11,997 bases of DNA from Sulfuriferula multivorans (GCA_010365175.1 JAAFGW010000062.1:1-11997); one strand, 5' to 3'. Positions 1 through 8,575 are shown, counted from the first letter of the stretch. A program made the numbers and translations. Notes: generated from the letters alone by a model not told the origin.

Positions 1-1
1 C

Positions 2-715
2 CCACAAGCCGCACGTCAGGCCGAACCGCGTCAAAAGGACAATCGTGCCGAGGGTGCCAACGCTGAATCAGCCCGGCCGCCCCGTCAGCCACGTCAACCC
101 AAGCCGCGCCCGGAAGCCGAATCCGCTCCACAAGCAGCCGTCTTGGTTGATGCACCACCCGAGGCAGGTAGCGAAGAAAAACGTGAGCCGCGTAGTCGTC
201 GTGGACGCGGCAATCGCCGTCCGCGTGATGCCCGCCCGGAAACCGTTGGAGAAGAGTCGCAAAATGCAGCGCTTGAAACGGGTGCAAGTAACGCGCCCGC
301 CGCGTTCCATGGAACCGTTGAAGTTGCCGGCTCACCCAAGCGTGCTCCCACGCCTGCCCTACCCACTCAGCAAGCTTTCCAGCTAGACGCTGCGCATACA
401 CCAAGCGCGCAAGCTCCTGCAGTTTCGGCCCCTCCCGCCAACGTTCGGTCCAATCTGCAACAGGTTGAAACGCAGGGTGTAGCCGCCAACGCGACGGAAT
501 CAGGCGAGGCGAGCCGTCCGCGCCGCCGTCGTCGTCCCGCAGCCAAGCCTGAGGCCGAGTCTGTCAGCCTGATGCAGGTGGAAACCAGCGCGCCCGTGAC
601 ACGCGTCAGCGAGACGTCAACAGCAGATGCACCGCATCCCACCCGCCGTCGTTCACGCCCACCCGTGAGCACGACACAGGAACCGCTGATCCAAGTGGAA
701 ACTCAGGACAAATAA
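2..715 (+). CDS. rne: Ribonuclease E, C-terminal scaffold region (5' end outside window)
   Basis: This frame is open from base 2 to the TAA at 713-715, so only the last 237 codons of a longer gene are visible. The protein is low-complexity and disordered-looking, rich in Pro, Ala, Arg and Glu. It has three arginine-rich patches (SRRGRGNRRPRD, SRPRRRRRPAAKP, TRRRSRPPV) and three copies of a short Q-V-E-T motif, the last ending seven residues from... the terminus as QVETQDK. Arginine-rich, disordered tails that bind RNA and degradosome partners are typical of proteobacterial RNase E, which cleaves single-stranded RNA in mRNA decay and rRNA/tRNA maturation at the inner membrane. The catalytic S1/DNase I-like domains would lie upstream, outside the window, so the name rests on tail composition and on the neighbouring phosphatase-uvrB pair. 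An intrinsic terminator follows 17 bp after the stop. The alternative is another arginine-rich RNA-binding protein such as RNase G-like or Rho-like tails, which I consider less likely. Confidence 0.75.
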   Translation, partial: PQAARQAEPRQKDNRAEGANAESARPPRQPRQPKPRPEAESAPQAAVLVDAPPEAGSEEKREPRSRRGRGNRRPRDARPETVGEESQNAALETGASNAPAAFHGTVEVAGSPKRAPTPALPTQQAFQLDAAHTPSAQAPAVSAPPANVRSNLQQVETQGVAANATESGEASRPRRRRRPAAKPEAESVSLMQVETSAPVTRVSETSTADAPHPTRRRSRPPVSTTQEPLIQVETQDK

Positions 716-731
716 CGACCTGACCCACCTA

Positions 732-764
732 AAAACAAGGGCCGCTTATTGCGGCCCTTGTTTT
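732..764. terminator. Bidirectional intrinsic terminator shared by rne and the phosphatase gene
   Basis: A perfect 14-bp inverted repeat (AAAACAAGGGCCGC at 732-745, mirrored at 751-764) encloses a 5-base loop. The stem has a GC core, with A's on the left and T's on the right, so it yields a U-rich 3' end in either direction. It sits between two converging genes and can end both transcripts. Confidence 0.9.
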
Positions 765-794
765 GTCTGCAGCACCCGTAAGCGCCTCACGTCT

Positions 795-1275
795 TCAGGG
801 AACGTTCGCTTTGGCTTCAGCTGCGTTAATTTCCTTGATCAATCCTTGTACGGCATCCTCGATCATGTCGAGATTCTCCTCAAATCCCTGTGGGCCGCCG
901 TAATACGGATCCATGACATCAAGATTGGGATACTTGCGACTGAATGACAACAAGCGCCGGATCTTGTGATGGTGATGTGCTGGCGCCCGCTCGATCAGCT
1001 TGCTGTAATTGTCGCCATCCATCACCAGGATGTAATCGAACGCATCGAAGTCCGAATCCGCCACCTTGCGGCCACGCAGCTTGCTAATGTCAGCCCCACG
1101 TCGGCGCACGGCTTCCTGTGCACGCATGTCGGGCGTATCACCCACATGATAGGCATGCGTACCCGCGGAATCCGTCTCGACGTGTTGCTCCAGCCCGGAT
1201 GCCACAACGGCCTTGCGAAACATGCCCTCCGCCATCGGCGAACGACAAATGTTTCCCATGCAAACAAATAAAACT

Positions 1276-1283
<8 letters not shown>
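795..1283 (-). CDS. Low-molecular-weight protein tyrosine phosphatase
   Basis: This 162-residue protein is the usual size for the cytoplasmic LMW-PTP family, which removes phosphate from phosphotyrosine through a cysteinyl-phosphate intermediate. The P-loop is at the N-terminus: VCMGNICRSP, with nucleophile Cys8 and Arg14 fitting C-X5-R-S. The general-acid loop is DPYYGG, with Asp125. I chose the ATG at 1281-1283 because MTKVLFVCMGN is the family's normal beginning and GGAAG lies just upstream; an earlier in-frame GTG/ATG-like start (1298) would add five residues. The start overlaps the last 8 bases of uvrB, so the two are probably co-transcribed and translationally coupled. Substrates cannot be told from sequence: relatives act on tyrosine kinases of exopolysaccharide export, but no such kinase is nearby, and an arsenate-reductase role is less likely given the DPYYGG acid loop. 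A run of four histidines (103-106) is a local oddity. Confidence 0.93.
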
Positions 1284-3303
<2,020 letters not shown>

Positions 3304-3338
3304 AGGTAAAATCGCGCAACTTTAACCCGTCGATAGTA

Positions 3339-3360
3339 GCACCCTCGCCTTTGTGGGTGC
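3339..3360. other. Short inverted repeat in the uvrB / aminotransferase divergent gap
   Basis: GCACCC at 3339-3344 pairs with GGGTGC at 3355-3360 around a 10-base loop, just before the aminotransferase SD. It could be a leader hairpin or an operator half-site pair for the 72-bp divergent intergenic region. No T-tract follows, so it is not a terminator. Role unknown. Confidence 0.3.
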
Positions 3361-3375
3361 ATGCAAGGAAACACT

Positions 3376-4569
3376 GTGGAACTCTCCCGCCGCGTACAGG
3401 CCATCAAGCCTTCCCCCACTTTGGCTGTCACCGCCCGTGCCGCCTCGCTCAAGGCGACCGGCCGCGACATCATCGGCCTCGGTGCCGGCGAGCCTGATTT
3501 CGACACCCCACAGCACATCAAGGACGCTGGGATAGCTGCAATCAACGCGGGATTAACCAAATACACCGCGGTAGATGGCACCCCCAGCCTGAAAGCGGCC
3601 GTTATCGCCAAATTCAAACGCGACAACGGACTGGATTACACGCCCAAGCAGATCCTGGTCTCGTGCGGCGGCAAACAAAGCTTCTTCAATCTGGCGCAAG
3701 CAATCATCAACCCGGGCGACGAAGTCATCATCCCCGCACCATACTGGGTGTCGTATCCCGACATCATCATTCTGGCTGATGGCAAGCCGGTGATTGTTGA
3801 GGCTGGCATTGAGCAGGGCTTCAAGATCACCTCGGCGCAACTGGAAGCGGCGATCACCCCGAAGACCCGGCTGTTTGTCATCAACAGCCCCTCCAACCCC
3901 ACCGGCGCGGTCTATAGCGGCGACGAACTCGCTGCGCTCGGCGCGGTGCTGCGCAAGCACCCGCGGGTGCTGATCGCCTCCGACGACATGTACGAGCATA
4001 TCCGGCTGAACGATGTGCCCTTCGTCAACATCCTCAATGTCTGTCCTGATTTATACGACCGCACACTGGTGCTGAATGGCGTATCGAAAGCCTATTCGAT
4101 GACCGGTTGGCGCATCGGCTACGCGGCCGGACCGGAAGCCATCCTGCGCGCCATGACCAACGTGCAGTCACAGTCCACCTCTAATCCCACCTCGATCTCA
4201 CAGTACGCTGCCGAAGCCGCGCTCAACGGCGATCAGGGCTGCATTACGCCCATGCTCGACGCCTTCAAGGCACGCCACCGCTATATCGTTGATGCGCTCA
4301 ACACCCTCCCCGACTTCCATTGTGTGGACAGCGGCGGCGCCTTCTATGCCTTCGTCGATGTGCGCCCCGCGATCATGAATCTGCTGGCCCGCGACATCAT
4401 CGAAGCGCCGACCGACATTGCGTTTTCCGAATACCTGCTGGAAAGTGCCGACGTCGCCGTGGTGCCTGGCTCGGCCTTCGGTGCCGAAGGCTACATCCGC
4501 CTGACGTTCGCCACCTCGCAAGCCAACCTGGAAAAAGCGATTGCCCGCATCGCCGCTGCGCTGGCCTAG
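3376..4569 (+). CDS. Class I/II PLP-dependent aminotransferase, aspartate aminotransferase type Ib
   Basis: This cytosolic pyridoxal-phosphate enzyme most likely transfers the amino group between aspartate/glutamate and oxo acids; some Ib members also act on prephenate. From the GTG start it has 397 residues, usual for the family. It begins with RVQAIKPSPTLAVTARA, a hallmark of the Ib group. GAGEPDFDTP is the N-terminal substrate-closing segment. SPSNPTGAVY contains the conserved Asn-Pro-Thr-Gly. Lys238 in SKAYSMTGWRIGY is the Schiff-base lysine, and Arg375 in YIRLTFATS binds the substrate carboxylate. I prefer GTG 3376 because AAGGAA at 3365-3370 is well spaced and family members start one or two residues before LSRRVQ. 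An ATG at 3361 is in frame but lacks a good SD. The next gene begins 32 bp after the stop, suggesting one transcript. Family certain, exact substrate less so. Confidence 0.93.
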   Translation: MELSRRVQAIKPSPTLAVTARAASLKATGRDIIGLGAGEPDFDTPQHIKDAGIAAINAGLTKYTAVDGTPSLKAAVIAKFKRDNGLDYTPKQILVSCGGKQSFFNLAQAIINPGDEVIIPAPYWVSYPDIIILADGKPVIVEAGIEQGFKITSAQLEAAITPKTRLFVINSPSNPTGAVYSGDELAALGAVLRKHPRVLIASDDMYEHIRLNDVPFVNILNVCPDLYDRTLVLNGVSKAYSMTGWRIGYAAGPEAILRAMTNVQSQSTSNPTSISQYAAEAALNGDQGCITPMLDAFKARHRYIVDALNTLPDFHCVDSGGAFYAFVDVRPAIMNLLARDIIEAPTDIAFSEYLLESADVAVVPGSAFGAEGYIRLTFATSQANLEKAIARIAAALA

Positions 4570-4601
4570 CCTCCCGGCCAAGGCGCAGGTAGGCTAGCGC
4601 C

Positions 4602-5882
4602 ATGTTTCCAAAACTCGCCGCCCTGCCCCCCACGCGTGGCACGCTCAGCTGGCTGATTCAGCTTGCCTACACTACCGTTCGACTGTTTGGCCAGAACGGG
4701 CTGAAAAACCATGCCGCAGCAACGGCGTTTTATTTCCTGCTGTCCGCCACCCCGCTATTGCTGCTGCTGAGCTACGCCCTGCAATTGCTGGGCCACATCG
4801 CTGAGAACTCGGTACCTGCCACCATCCTGATGGCCGCACTTTATAACCAGATGCAGCTGGAAAGCCTCACTGCACTCGGATTCATTCCGCGTCAGGCTCA
4901 ACTAGCCGCAGGCGGTGTGGGCTTCGCCACGCTGGTGCTGTCATCACGTGGATTAGTTAATGCCGTTCAAGGTGCATTTCGCATCATTTTCCCAGACCAG
5001 AGCAAACGCAACATGGTGGTGTCATGGGTGTTGCCCCTCATCATTTTGCCCGTACTGTTCTTGCTGATGGGGGTGGCGGCGTTGGCGCAGGTAACACTGA
5101 CTTTTCTAGGTCAAAACGACTTCATCGGCGCAGGTAACGCTCAGGTATTACAGGTGCTGAACACACTGTTTGGCTTTGCCATGGTATGGGCGCTGCTGTT
5201 TGCCGCCTATTGGCGATTGCCGCGACAGCATCCGCGCGCACGCGATGCAGCCGCTTTCTCCTTCGGAGCCGTCCTCAGCCTGGCATTGCTCATCACCCTA
5301 TTTGGCGCATTCTTCAAATTAGAGAATTACCTGAGCCTCTACGGCGCGCTTGGCGGCGTGGTGTTCGTGCTGATCGGCGCCTATTTCGCTTTCTGGCTGC
5401 TCTATATCTGGGCACAAGCCCTGTTTGCCTATGGCAAGGTCGACATCGCCGCACTGGAAAAACTCTTTCTCGGCGGCAGCGGAGAAGGTGCCAACAAACT
5501 CGAAGCTTACGTATTCGGCGACAACAACCGCCTGCTGGAAAAATACGGTGAAGTTCATCCTCCCGGCTACACCCTCATTGAAGAAGGTGACGATTCCCGG
5601 GTCGCCTATTTTCTCTATGCTGGGCGCGCACTGGTCTATAAAAATGCCGAATCGGGTCGCCGTCATCTGGGCGAACTCAATGAAGGTCAATTATTTGGCG
5701 AAATGGCTTATCTGCTGAATGAAAAACGGACCGCCTCAGTCGTGGCCGACACCGAACTCACCGTGCTGGTGTTGCCTCCCCAAATCATGGAAGAATTGAT
5801 GCGCCACTCCGCGCCTCTGTCGCGCCGCATCATCGACACGCTATGCCATCGGCTGGAGCGGATGAATCTAGAGCCACGCTGA
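4602..5882 (+). CDS. YihY/BrkB-family inner-membrane protein with C-terminal cyclic-nucleotide-binding domain
   Basis: This 426-residue protein has two parts. Residues 1-280 resemble the YihY/BrkB (formerly 'RNase BN') family. Hydrophobic helices lie at about 40-68, 105-122, 140-165, 186-204, 216-238 and 248-274, and the opening region LKNHAAATAFYFLLSATPLL is typical. Residues 311-415 form a cNMP-binding domain: PPGYTLIEEGD starts the beta-roll, FLYAGRALVY follows, and the phosphate-binding cassette reads FGEMAYLLNEKRTASV. The conserved Glu (367) and Arg (376) are present, so nucleotide binding may be intact. A helix (LSRRIIDTLCHRLERM) closes the domain. The molecular function of YihY/BrkB is not established. 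The layout suggests a membrane protein whose activity responds to cAMP, c-di-GMP or a similar ligand. The start ATG is in frame with a weak AGG-type SD. It probably shares the aminotransferase transcript. Domain calls are firm; the ligand is unknown. Confidence 0.88.
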   Translation: MFPKLAALPPTRGTLSWLIQLAYTTVRLFGQNGLKNHAAATAFYFLLSATPLLLLLSYALQLLGHIAENSVPATILMAALYNQMQLESLTALGFIPRQAQLAAGGVGFATLVLSSRGLVNAVQGAFRIIFPDQSKRNMVVSWVLPLIILPVLFLLMGVAALAQVTLTFLGQNDFIGAGNAQVLQVLNTLFGFAMVWALLFAAYWRLPRQHPRARDAAAFSFGAVLSLALLITLFGAFFKLENYLSLYGALGGVVFVLIGAYFAFWLLYIWAQALFAYGKVDIAALEKLFLGGSGEGANKLEAYVFGDNNRLLEKYGEVHPPGYTLIEEGDDSRVAYFLYAGRALVYKNAESGRRHLGELNEGQLFGEMAYLLNEKRTASVVADTELTVLVLPPQIMEELMRHSAPLSRRIIDTLCHRLERMNLEPR

Positions 5883-5999
5883 TAGACTTGTCTGACGCAG
5901 GCACGGCATCGAAGAGGCAACACCGTGCTAGGCAATTCACTCCGCGCACCCAAACTTCTAATAAATCCCGATTCATTGGGTGAAATTGCTGGCGAATAC

Positions 6000-6028
6000 T
6001 TGACCTAAACACGCGTCGACACTAGAAT
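6000..6028 (+). promoter_or_regulatory. Sigma-70 promoter of tRNA-Asn
   Basis: TTGACC (6000-6005) and TAGAAT (6023-6028) are each five of six consensus bases and are separated by exactly 17 bp. The predicted start falls about 8 bp before the mature tRNA. The sequence after the -10 box (GCGCGCT) is a GC-rich discriminator of the kind found in stringently controlled stable-RNA promoters. Confidence 0.75.
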
Positions 6029-6042
6029 GCGCGCTCTCCTAT

Positions 6043-6118
6043 TCCTCGATAGCTCAGTTGGTAGAGCGACGGACTGTTAATCCGCAGGTCCCTGGTTCGA
6101 GCCCAGGTCGAGGAGCCA
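6043..6118 (+). tRNA. tRNA-Asn (anticodon GTT)
   Basis: A 76-base cloverleaf with encoded CCA. Acceptor arms are TCCTCGA (6043-6049) and TCGAGGA (6108-6114), followed by discriminator G and CCA at 6116-6118. The D-loop contains AGCTCAGTTGGTAGAGC. The anticodon GTT is at 6076-6078 in the loop CTGTTAA. The T-arm is CCTGG TTCGAGC CCAGG (6091-6107). It reads AAC/AAU codons. A degenerate copy of its 3' two-thirds lies 1.19 kb downstream, marking the gene as a probable integration target. Confidence 0.98.
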
Positions 6119-6133
6119 GACATAGCAAGCAGA

Positions 6134-6161
6134 GAGGCCATCCTTCAGGGGTGGCTTTTTT
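6134..6161 (+). terminator. Intrinsic terminator downstream of tRNA-Asn
   Basis: GCCATCC (6137-6143) pairs with GGGTGGC (6149-6155, one G-T wobble) around a five-base loop and is followed directly by TTTTTT. It lies 16-20 bases past the tRNA CCA and would end the tRNA transcript. Confidence 0.75.
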
Positions 6162-6238
6162 GCTTTACGTGTTCTTTATAGGATGCTCCAGGGCTCGGTA
6201 TAGGGCCCCACGCTCATTTACACGTCAAAGGAATCGAC

Positions 6239-6505
6239 ATGCATACGGACAAAGTTCTAAGCCACCTGAAAAAACATGGGCAGTTACTCGATTTGGAGAT
6301 AGCGGCCGCAACCGGGATTGCACTGCCCCAAGTACGCAAGTCACTGGCTGACTTGGCGACGCGCAAAGAAATATCTCAATGCAGCGTGACCCACTTCAAA
6401 GGCGACAAGCGTATTGACGGCTTTCAGTGCAGGATTTCTGGCTATATTCCGCCCGTTGCGCCCGGTCGAAAGGCCGGAAGTAACAAAAGCGCTTCATCCG
6501 ACTAG
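6239..6505 (+). CDS. Small winged-helix-like DNA-binding protein, hypothetical
   Basis: An 88-residue protein with a good SD (AAAGGA, 6227-6232) before its ATG. Residues 1-60 read as a winged helix: helix 1 (DKVLSHLKKHG), helix 2 (LDLEIAAATG), recognition helix (LPQVRKSLADLATRKE), then a strand pair (ISQCSVTHFKGDKRIDGFQCRIS). This 'de-repress by hydrophobic helix, then XXVRKSLXXL' layout is common to ArsR/MarR-like and phage or island regulators. The tail (IPPVAPGRKAG onward) is basic and probably unstructured. It lies first in the islet, 83 bp before the HPD-motif gene, and two copies of GGGTGATCCC occupy the gap. It may be the local regulator. The fold is inferred by eye only, and no target is known. 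Confidence 0.6.
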   Translation: MHTDKVLSHLKKHGQLLDLEIAAATGIALPQVRKSLADLATRKEISQCSVTHFKGDKRIDGFQCRISGYIPPVAPGRKAGSNKSASSD

Positions 6506-6525
6506 CGCGGGGCCAAGAGTCCAGC

Positions 6526-6554
6526 GGGTGATCCCTTCAGCGAGGGGTGATCCC
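6526..6554. repeat. Paired direct repeat GGGTGATCCC, possible operator
   Basis: The 10-mer GGGTGATCCC occurs at 6526-6535 and again exactly at 6545-6554, starts 19 bp apart, which is nearly two helical turns. Each copy is itself near-palindromic (GGG...CCC). The pair lies between the winged-helix gene and the HPD-motif gene, where an operator would be expected, but no promoter is evident beside it. Confidence 0.4.
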
Positions 6555-6588
6555 AGTGGGTTTCAACCAATATCAAGGAGCAATACCA

Positions 6589-7131
6589 GTGACCAATGCA
6601 CAACGCCGGGCAGCATGGCTCGCCAGTCAAAAGGCTGAAGGGGATTCGTTAAGCAGCAAGCCTGAGCCAACGCCCGGCAGTGCATTCTGCCCCCATGAGG
6701 CTGGCGCATATTACCTTGCTGACGTGGATACGGTCGGCACCTTCAAGATGTTCGCCAAGGACCTCAAACCGCCCGTTTACACCTACGGCATCACCACCAT
6801 TCGGTTTGAATTGAATCCAGATACCGGCAAATGGGTCTGGTTCGACGGGGTGAATAATCAATCTCCGCGCAAGACCCAGGAGGGTTGGCGTCTTGGCAGC
6901 AAGCAGTTGCACGACTCACGCGAAGGCGCAGAAGCCGAGCTTCAGCGCGAAATGGTCAAGAACGGCGACCGGGTGACCAAGGTGCATGACCTGCCAGACG
7001 ATATGGGAGCGCTGAAAAAGATCCGTAGCGCCAACCATCCAGACCGCAACGCTGATTCCGACCAGGATCTCTATCAGGCGGTAGTCGAGAAGCTGGACAG
7101 GATGCGCATAGATAACCTTGCCGCAGCCTGA
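6589..7131 (+). CDS. Hypothetical protein with C-terminal J-domain-like HPD motif
   Basis: A 180-residue protein whose full-length family I do not recognise. I chose GTG 6589 because AAGGAG (6575-6580) sits 8 bases upstream; an earlier GTG at 6547 has no such site. The N-terminus (TNAQRRAAWLASQKAEG) is a predicted helix. The middle contains an aromatic-rich beta segment (PVYTYGITTIRFELNPDTG KWVWFDG split by one Gly). The C-terminus resembles helix II, loop and helix III of a DnaJ J-domain: MGALKKIRSANHPDRN with His150-Pro151-Asp152, then QDLYQAVVEKLDRMR. A clear helix I is missing. In J-domains the HPD tripeptide stimulates Hsp70 ATPase, so this could be a DnaK co-chaperone-like factor, but the single motif is thin evidence. 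It is the second gene of the tRNA-Asn islet and is followed by a terminator. Confidence 0.65.
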   Translation: MTNAQRRAAWLASQKAEGDSLSSKPEPTPGSAFCPHEAGAYYLADVDTVGTFKMFAKDLKPPVYTYGITTIRFELNPDTGKWVWFDGVNNQSPRKTQEGWRLGSKQLHDSREGAEAELQREMVKNGDRVTKVHDLPDDMGALKKIRSANHPDRNADSDQDLYQAVVEKLDRMRIDNLAAA

Positions 7132-7150
7132 CCAAGCCCTGCCCCACACA

Positions 7151-7177
7151 ACCCACCCTTGCCCGGTGGGTTTTTTT
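7151..7177 (+). terminator. Intrinsic terminator after the HPD-motif gene
   Basis: ACCCACC (7151-7157) pairs perfectly with GGTGGGT (7165-7171) around CTTGCCC and runs into a tract of seven T's (7171-7177). It lies 19 bp past the stop codon and closes the islet transcript. Confidence 0.85.
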
Positions 7178-7266
7178 ACAGTGATAGATCGCAACGCATC
7201 AGTTCTCAACTGCTCTCCCCCAATATCCGGCGCGTCACGGCAGATCAAAGCAAGGCATTCACCTGT

Positions 7267-7311
7267 CGGACTATCCAAAGGGCTCTGGTTCGAATCCAGG
7301 TTGAGGAGCCA
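7267..7311 (+). repeat. Degenerate tRNA-Asn 3' copy (attR-like)
   Basis: These 45 bases align with tRNA-Asn 6070-6118, from the anticodon stem to the CCA end, with 38 identical bases of 45 plus one 4-base gap. The gap removes GTTA, exactly the anticodon and the next base. The T-arm (CTGG TTCGAAT CCAGG) and GAGGAGCCA end are well kept. There is no matching 5' half, so it is not a tRNA gene. It is best read as the displaced 3' end created by integration into the tRNA. Confidence 0.7.
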
Positions 7312-7378
7312 AGTTCTGGGCGAATAGCCATTTCAGCTTTCTTCCCTGCTAAATATAAACACATTCATTTCATAGCGC

Positions 7379-7411
7379 TTGCATGTAGTAATAGGAACGA
7401 TTATCATTAAT
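7379..7411 (+). promoter_or_regulatory. Promoter overlapped by a Fur-box-like operator
   Basis: A -10 box TATCAT (7402-7407, five of six) lies 17 bp after a weak -35 TTGCAT (7379-7384). AGGAACGATTATCATTAAT (7393-7411) matches the 19-bp Fur consensus at 13 positions, including an unbroken run GATTATCATTA, and covers the -10 box. Fe-Fur bound here would block transcription of the downstream iron genes when iron is plentiful. The functional match to iron transport supports the call. Confidence 0.6.
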
Positions 7412-7436
7412 ATTCATATTACGTGTAGGGATTCCC

Positions 7437-7754
7437 GTGAAATACTTGGCATTCGCATTCCTTCTAATTCCCGTCATCAGCTTTGGTGCAGATCTGGAAA
7501 TGGCCCTCGTCATTAAGGATCATCAATTCATCCCGGCCGAACTTAAGGTGCCCGCAGGCAAAAAGGTTAAATTGATTGTGAGCAACCAGGACAGCACGCC
7601 AGAAGAGTTCGAGAGCCATCAACTCAATCGCGAAAAGGTGATTGCCGGAAACGCCAAGGCCACTATTTATGTCGGCCCACTATCCCCTGGAAAATATACG
7701 TTTTGGGGCGAGTTCCATGACAAAACCGCCCGTGGCGTAATTGTTGCGGAGTAA
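7437..7754 (+). CDS. Periplasmic cupredoxin-like protein of an FTR1 iron-uptake system
   Basis: A 105-residue protein. Residues 1-18 (MKYLAFAFLLIPVISFGA) form a signal peptide, so it should be periplasmic. The mature part is one cupredoxin-like domain: FIPAELKVPAGKKVKLIVSNQD, then EEFESHQLNREKVI, then LSPGKYTFWGEFHDKTARGVIV. The canonical type-1 copper Cys is absent: the loop reads WGEFHDKTA instead of a C...H...M loop. The Glu and His residues of EEFESH and GEFHD are the likely metal ligands. This resembles the FtrB-type or EfeO N-terminal domain partners of FTR1 permeases, thought to bind copper or iron and assist ferrous iron oxidation or delivery. It begins with GTG after GTAGGG (spacing 6). 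The permease starts 2 bp after its stop, so the two are tightly coupled. Role inferred from family and context. Confidence 0.85.
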   Translation: MKYLAFAFLLIPVISFGADLEMALVIKDHQFIPAELKVPAGKKVKLIVSNQDSTPEEFESHQLNREKVIAGNAKATIYVGPLSPGKYTFWGEFHDKTARGVIVAE

Positions 7755-7756
7755 TC

Positions 7757-8575
7757 ATGATTGGATCAGCCGTTATTGTATTCAGGGAAACGCTCGAAGC
7801 CGCGCTGCTGATCGGCATTATCGCTGCAGCCACACGCGGGCTTGTAGGCCGCAATTTTTGGCTGGCTATTGGAATTGGTGCGGGCCTGGTGGGATCTCTG
7901 ATCGTAGCGGGTCTAACCGAGAAGATTGGGGAGTTAGCCGAAGGCACCGGGCAGGAAATATTCAATGCCACCATTCTGGGCATCGCGGTATTGATGCTTG
8001 GCTGGCACAACATCTGGATGACCACACATGGCCGTGAAATGGCGGCCCAGGCAAAGTCGGTCGGACGCGAGGTGAAGACAGGACAGCGTGAGATGTCGGC
8101 ATTGGCCATTCTCATCGCCCTGGCTGTGCTGCGTGAAGGATCGGAAACCGCGCTATTCCTCTACAGTCTTGCCGCCGGCGGTGGCACCAGCCAGGTTTCC
8201 CTGTTATCCGGTGGACTGTTAGGTCTGGCAGGGGGTATCGGTGTGGGATGGGCTTTATATGCAGGCCTGGCTCGTATTCCACTACGCCATTTTTTCACCG
8301 TGACCAGCGCGCTGATTTTATTTCTGGCCGCGGGTCTTGCAGGACAAATGGCACGTTTCCTGGTCCAGGGCGATGTAATCAGTCCGCTTGCCAGTCCGCT
8401 CTGGGATTCGTCATCGCTCCTGCCCATGACCTCTGTACTGGGCAATCTATTGCACCTGCTTGCCGGCTATGAGGCTCGCCCCAGCGGCATGCAAGTGTTG
8501 TTTTATGGTCTGACTTTCATCGTCATCTTGCTCGGGATGCGTTGGAGTCGAACCCCCACACCCCAAGCAATCTAA
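7757..8575 (+). CDS. FTR1-family high-affinity iron permease
   Basis: A 272-residue inner-membrane protein with about seven hydrophobic helices. Both signature iron-binding motifs are present: REXXE at 10-14 in helix 1 (FRETLEAAL) and at 126-130 (LREGSETALFLY). In FTR1/EfeU proteins the arginine and glutamates form the ferric iron translocation path. The length matches bacterial EfeU/FtrC types. The start ATG follows GGAG within the last codons of the cupredoxin gene, leaving only 2 bp between them. The next gene, an outer-membrane barrel, follows after 10 bp with its own SD. Expression should follow the Fur-box-like promoter at 7379-7411. A lead-resistance (PbrT-like) role is possible for this superfamily, but the cupredoxin partner and Fur box favour iron. 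Confidence 0.93.
   Translation: MIGSAVIVFRETLEAALLIGIIAAATRGLVGRNFWLAIGIGAGLVGSLIVAGLTEKIGELAEGTGQEIFNATILGIAVLMLGWHNIWMTTHGREMAAQAKSVGREVKTGQREMSALAILIALAVLREGSETALFLYSLAAGGGTSQVSLLSGGLLGLAGGIGVGWALYAGLARIPLRHFFTVTSALILFLAAGLAGQMARFLVQGDVISPLASPLWDSSSLLPMTSVLGNLLHLLAGYEARPSGMQVLFYGLTFIVILLGMRWSRTPTPQAI

Larger units (their letters stand above)
6119..7311 (+). mobile_element. Putative 1.19-kb integrated islet at tRNA-Asn (no integrase)
   Basis: The segment is bounded on the left by the intact tRNA-Asn 3' end and on the right by a degenerate direct repeat of the same tRNA (7267-7311). That is the geometry left when a site-specific recombinase inserts DNA at a tRNA 3' end. Inside are a terminator, a winged-helix-like gene, an HPD-motif gene and a second terminator, all on one strand. 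No integrase, excisionase or transposase is visible, so the element would be a decayed remnant or a non-autonomous passenger. The boundaries are inferred only from the repeat; an old local tRNA duplication is the alternative. Confidence 0.5.

Noticed and set aside
3304..3375. LexA (SOS) box upstream of uvrB
   Set aside because: I searched the 72-bp divergent gap for CTG-N10-CAG and found none.
5900..5927. GCACGG / CCGTGC pair after the YihY-cNMP gene, possible terminator
   Set aside because: The arms are six bases with a loop of about 16, and no T-tract follows.
6058..6351. A 97-codon frame starting inside tRNA-Asn
   Set aside because: It is a tRNA translation artefact, a common false ORF.
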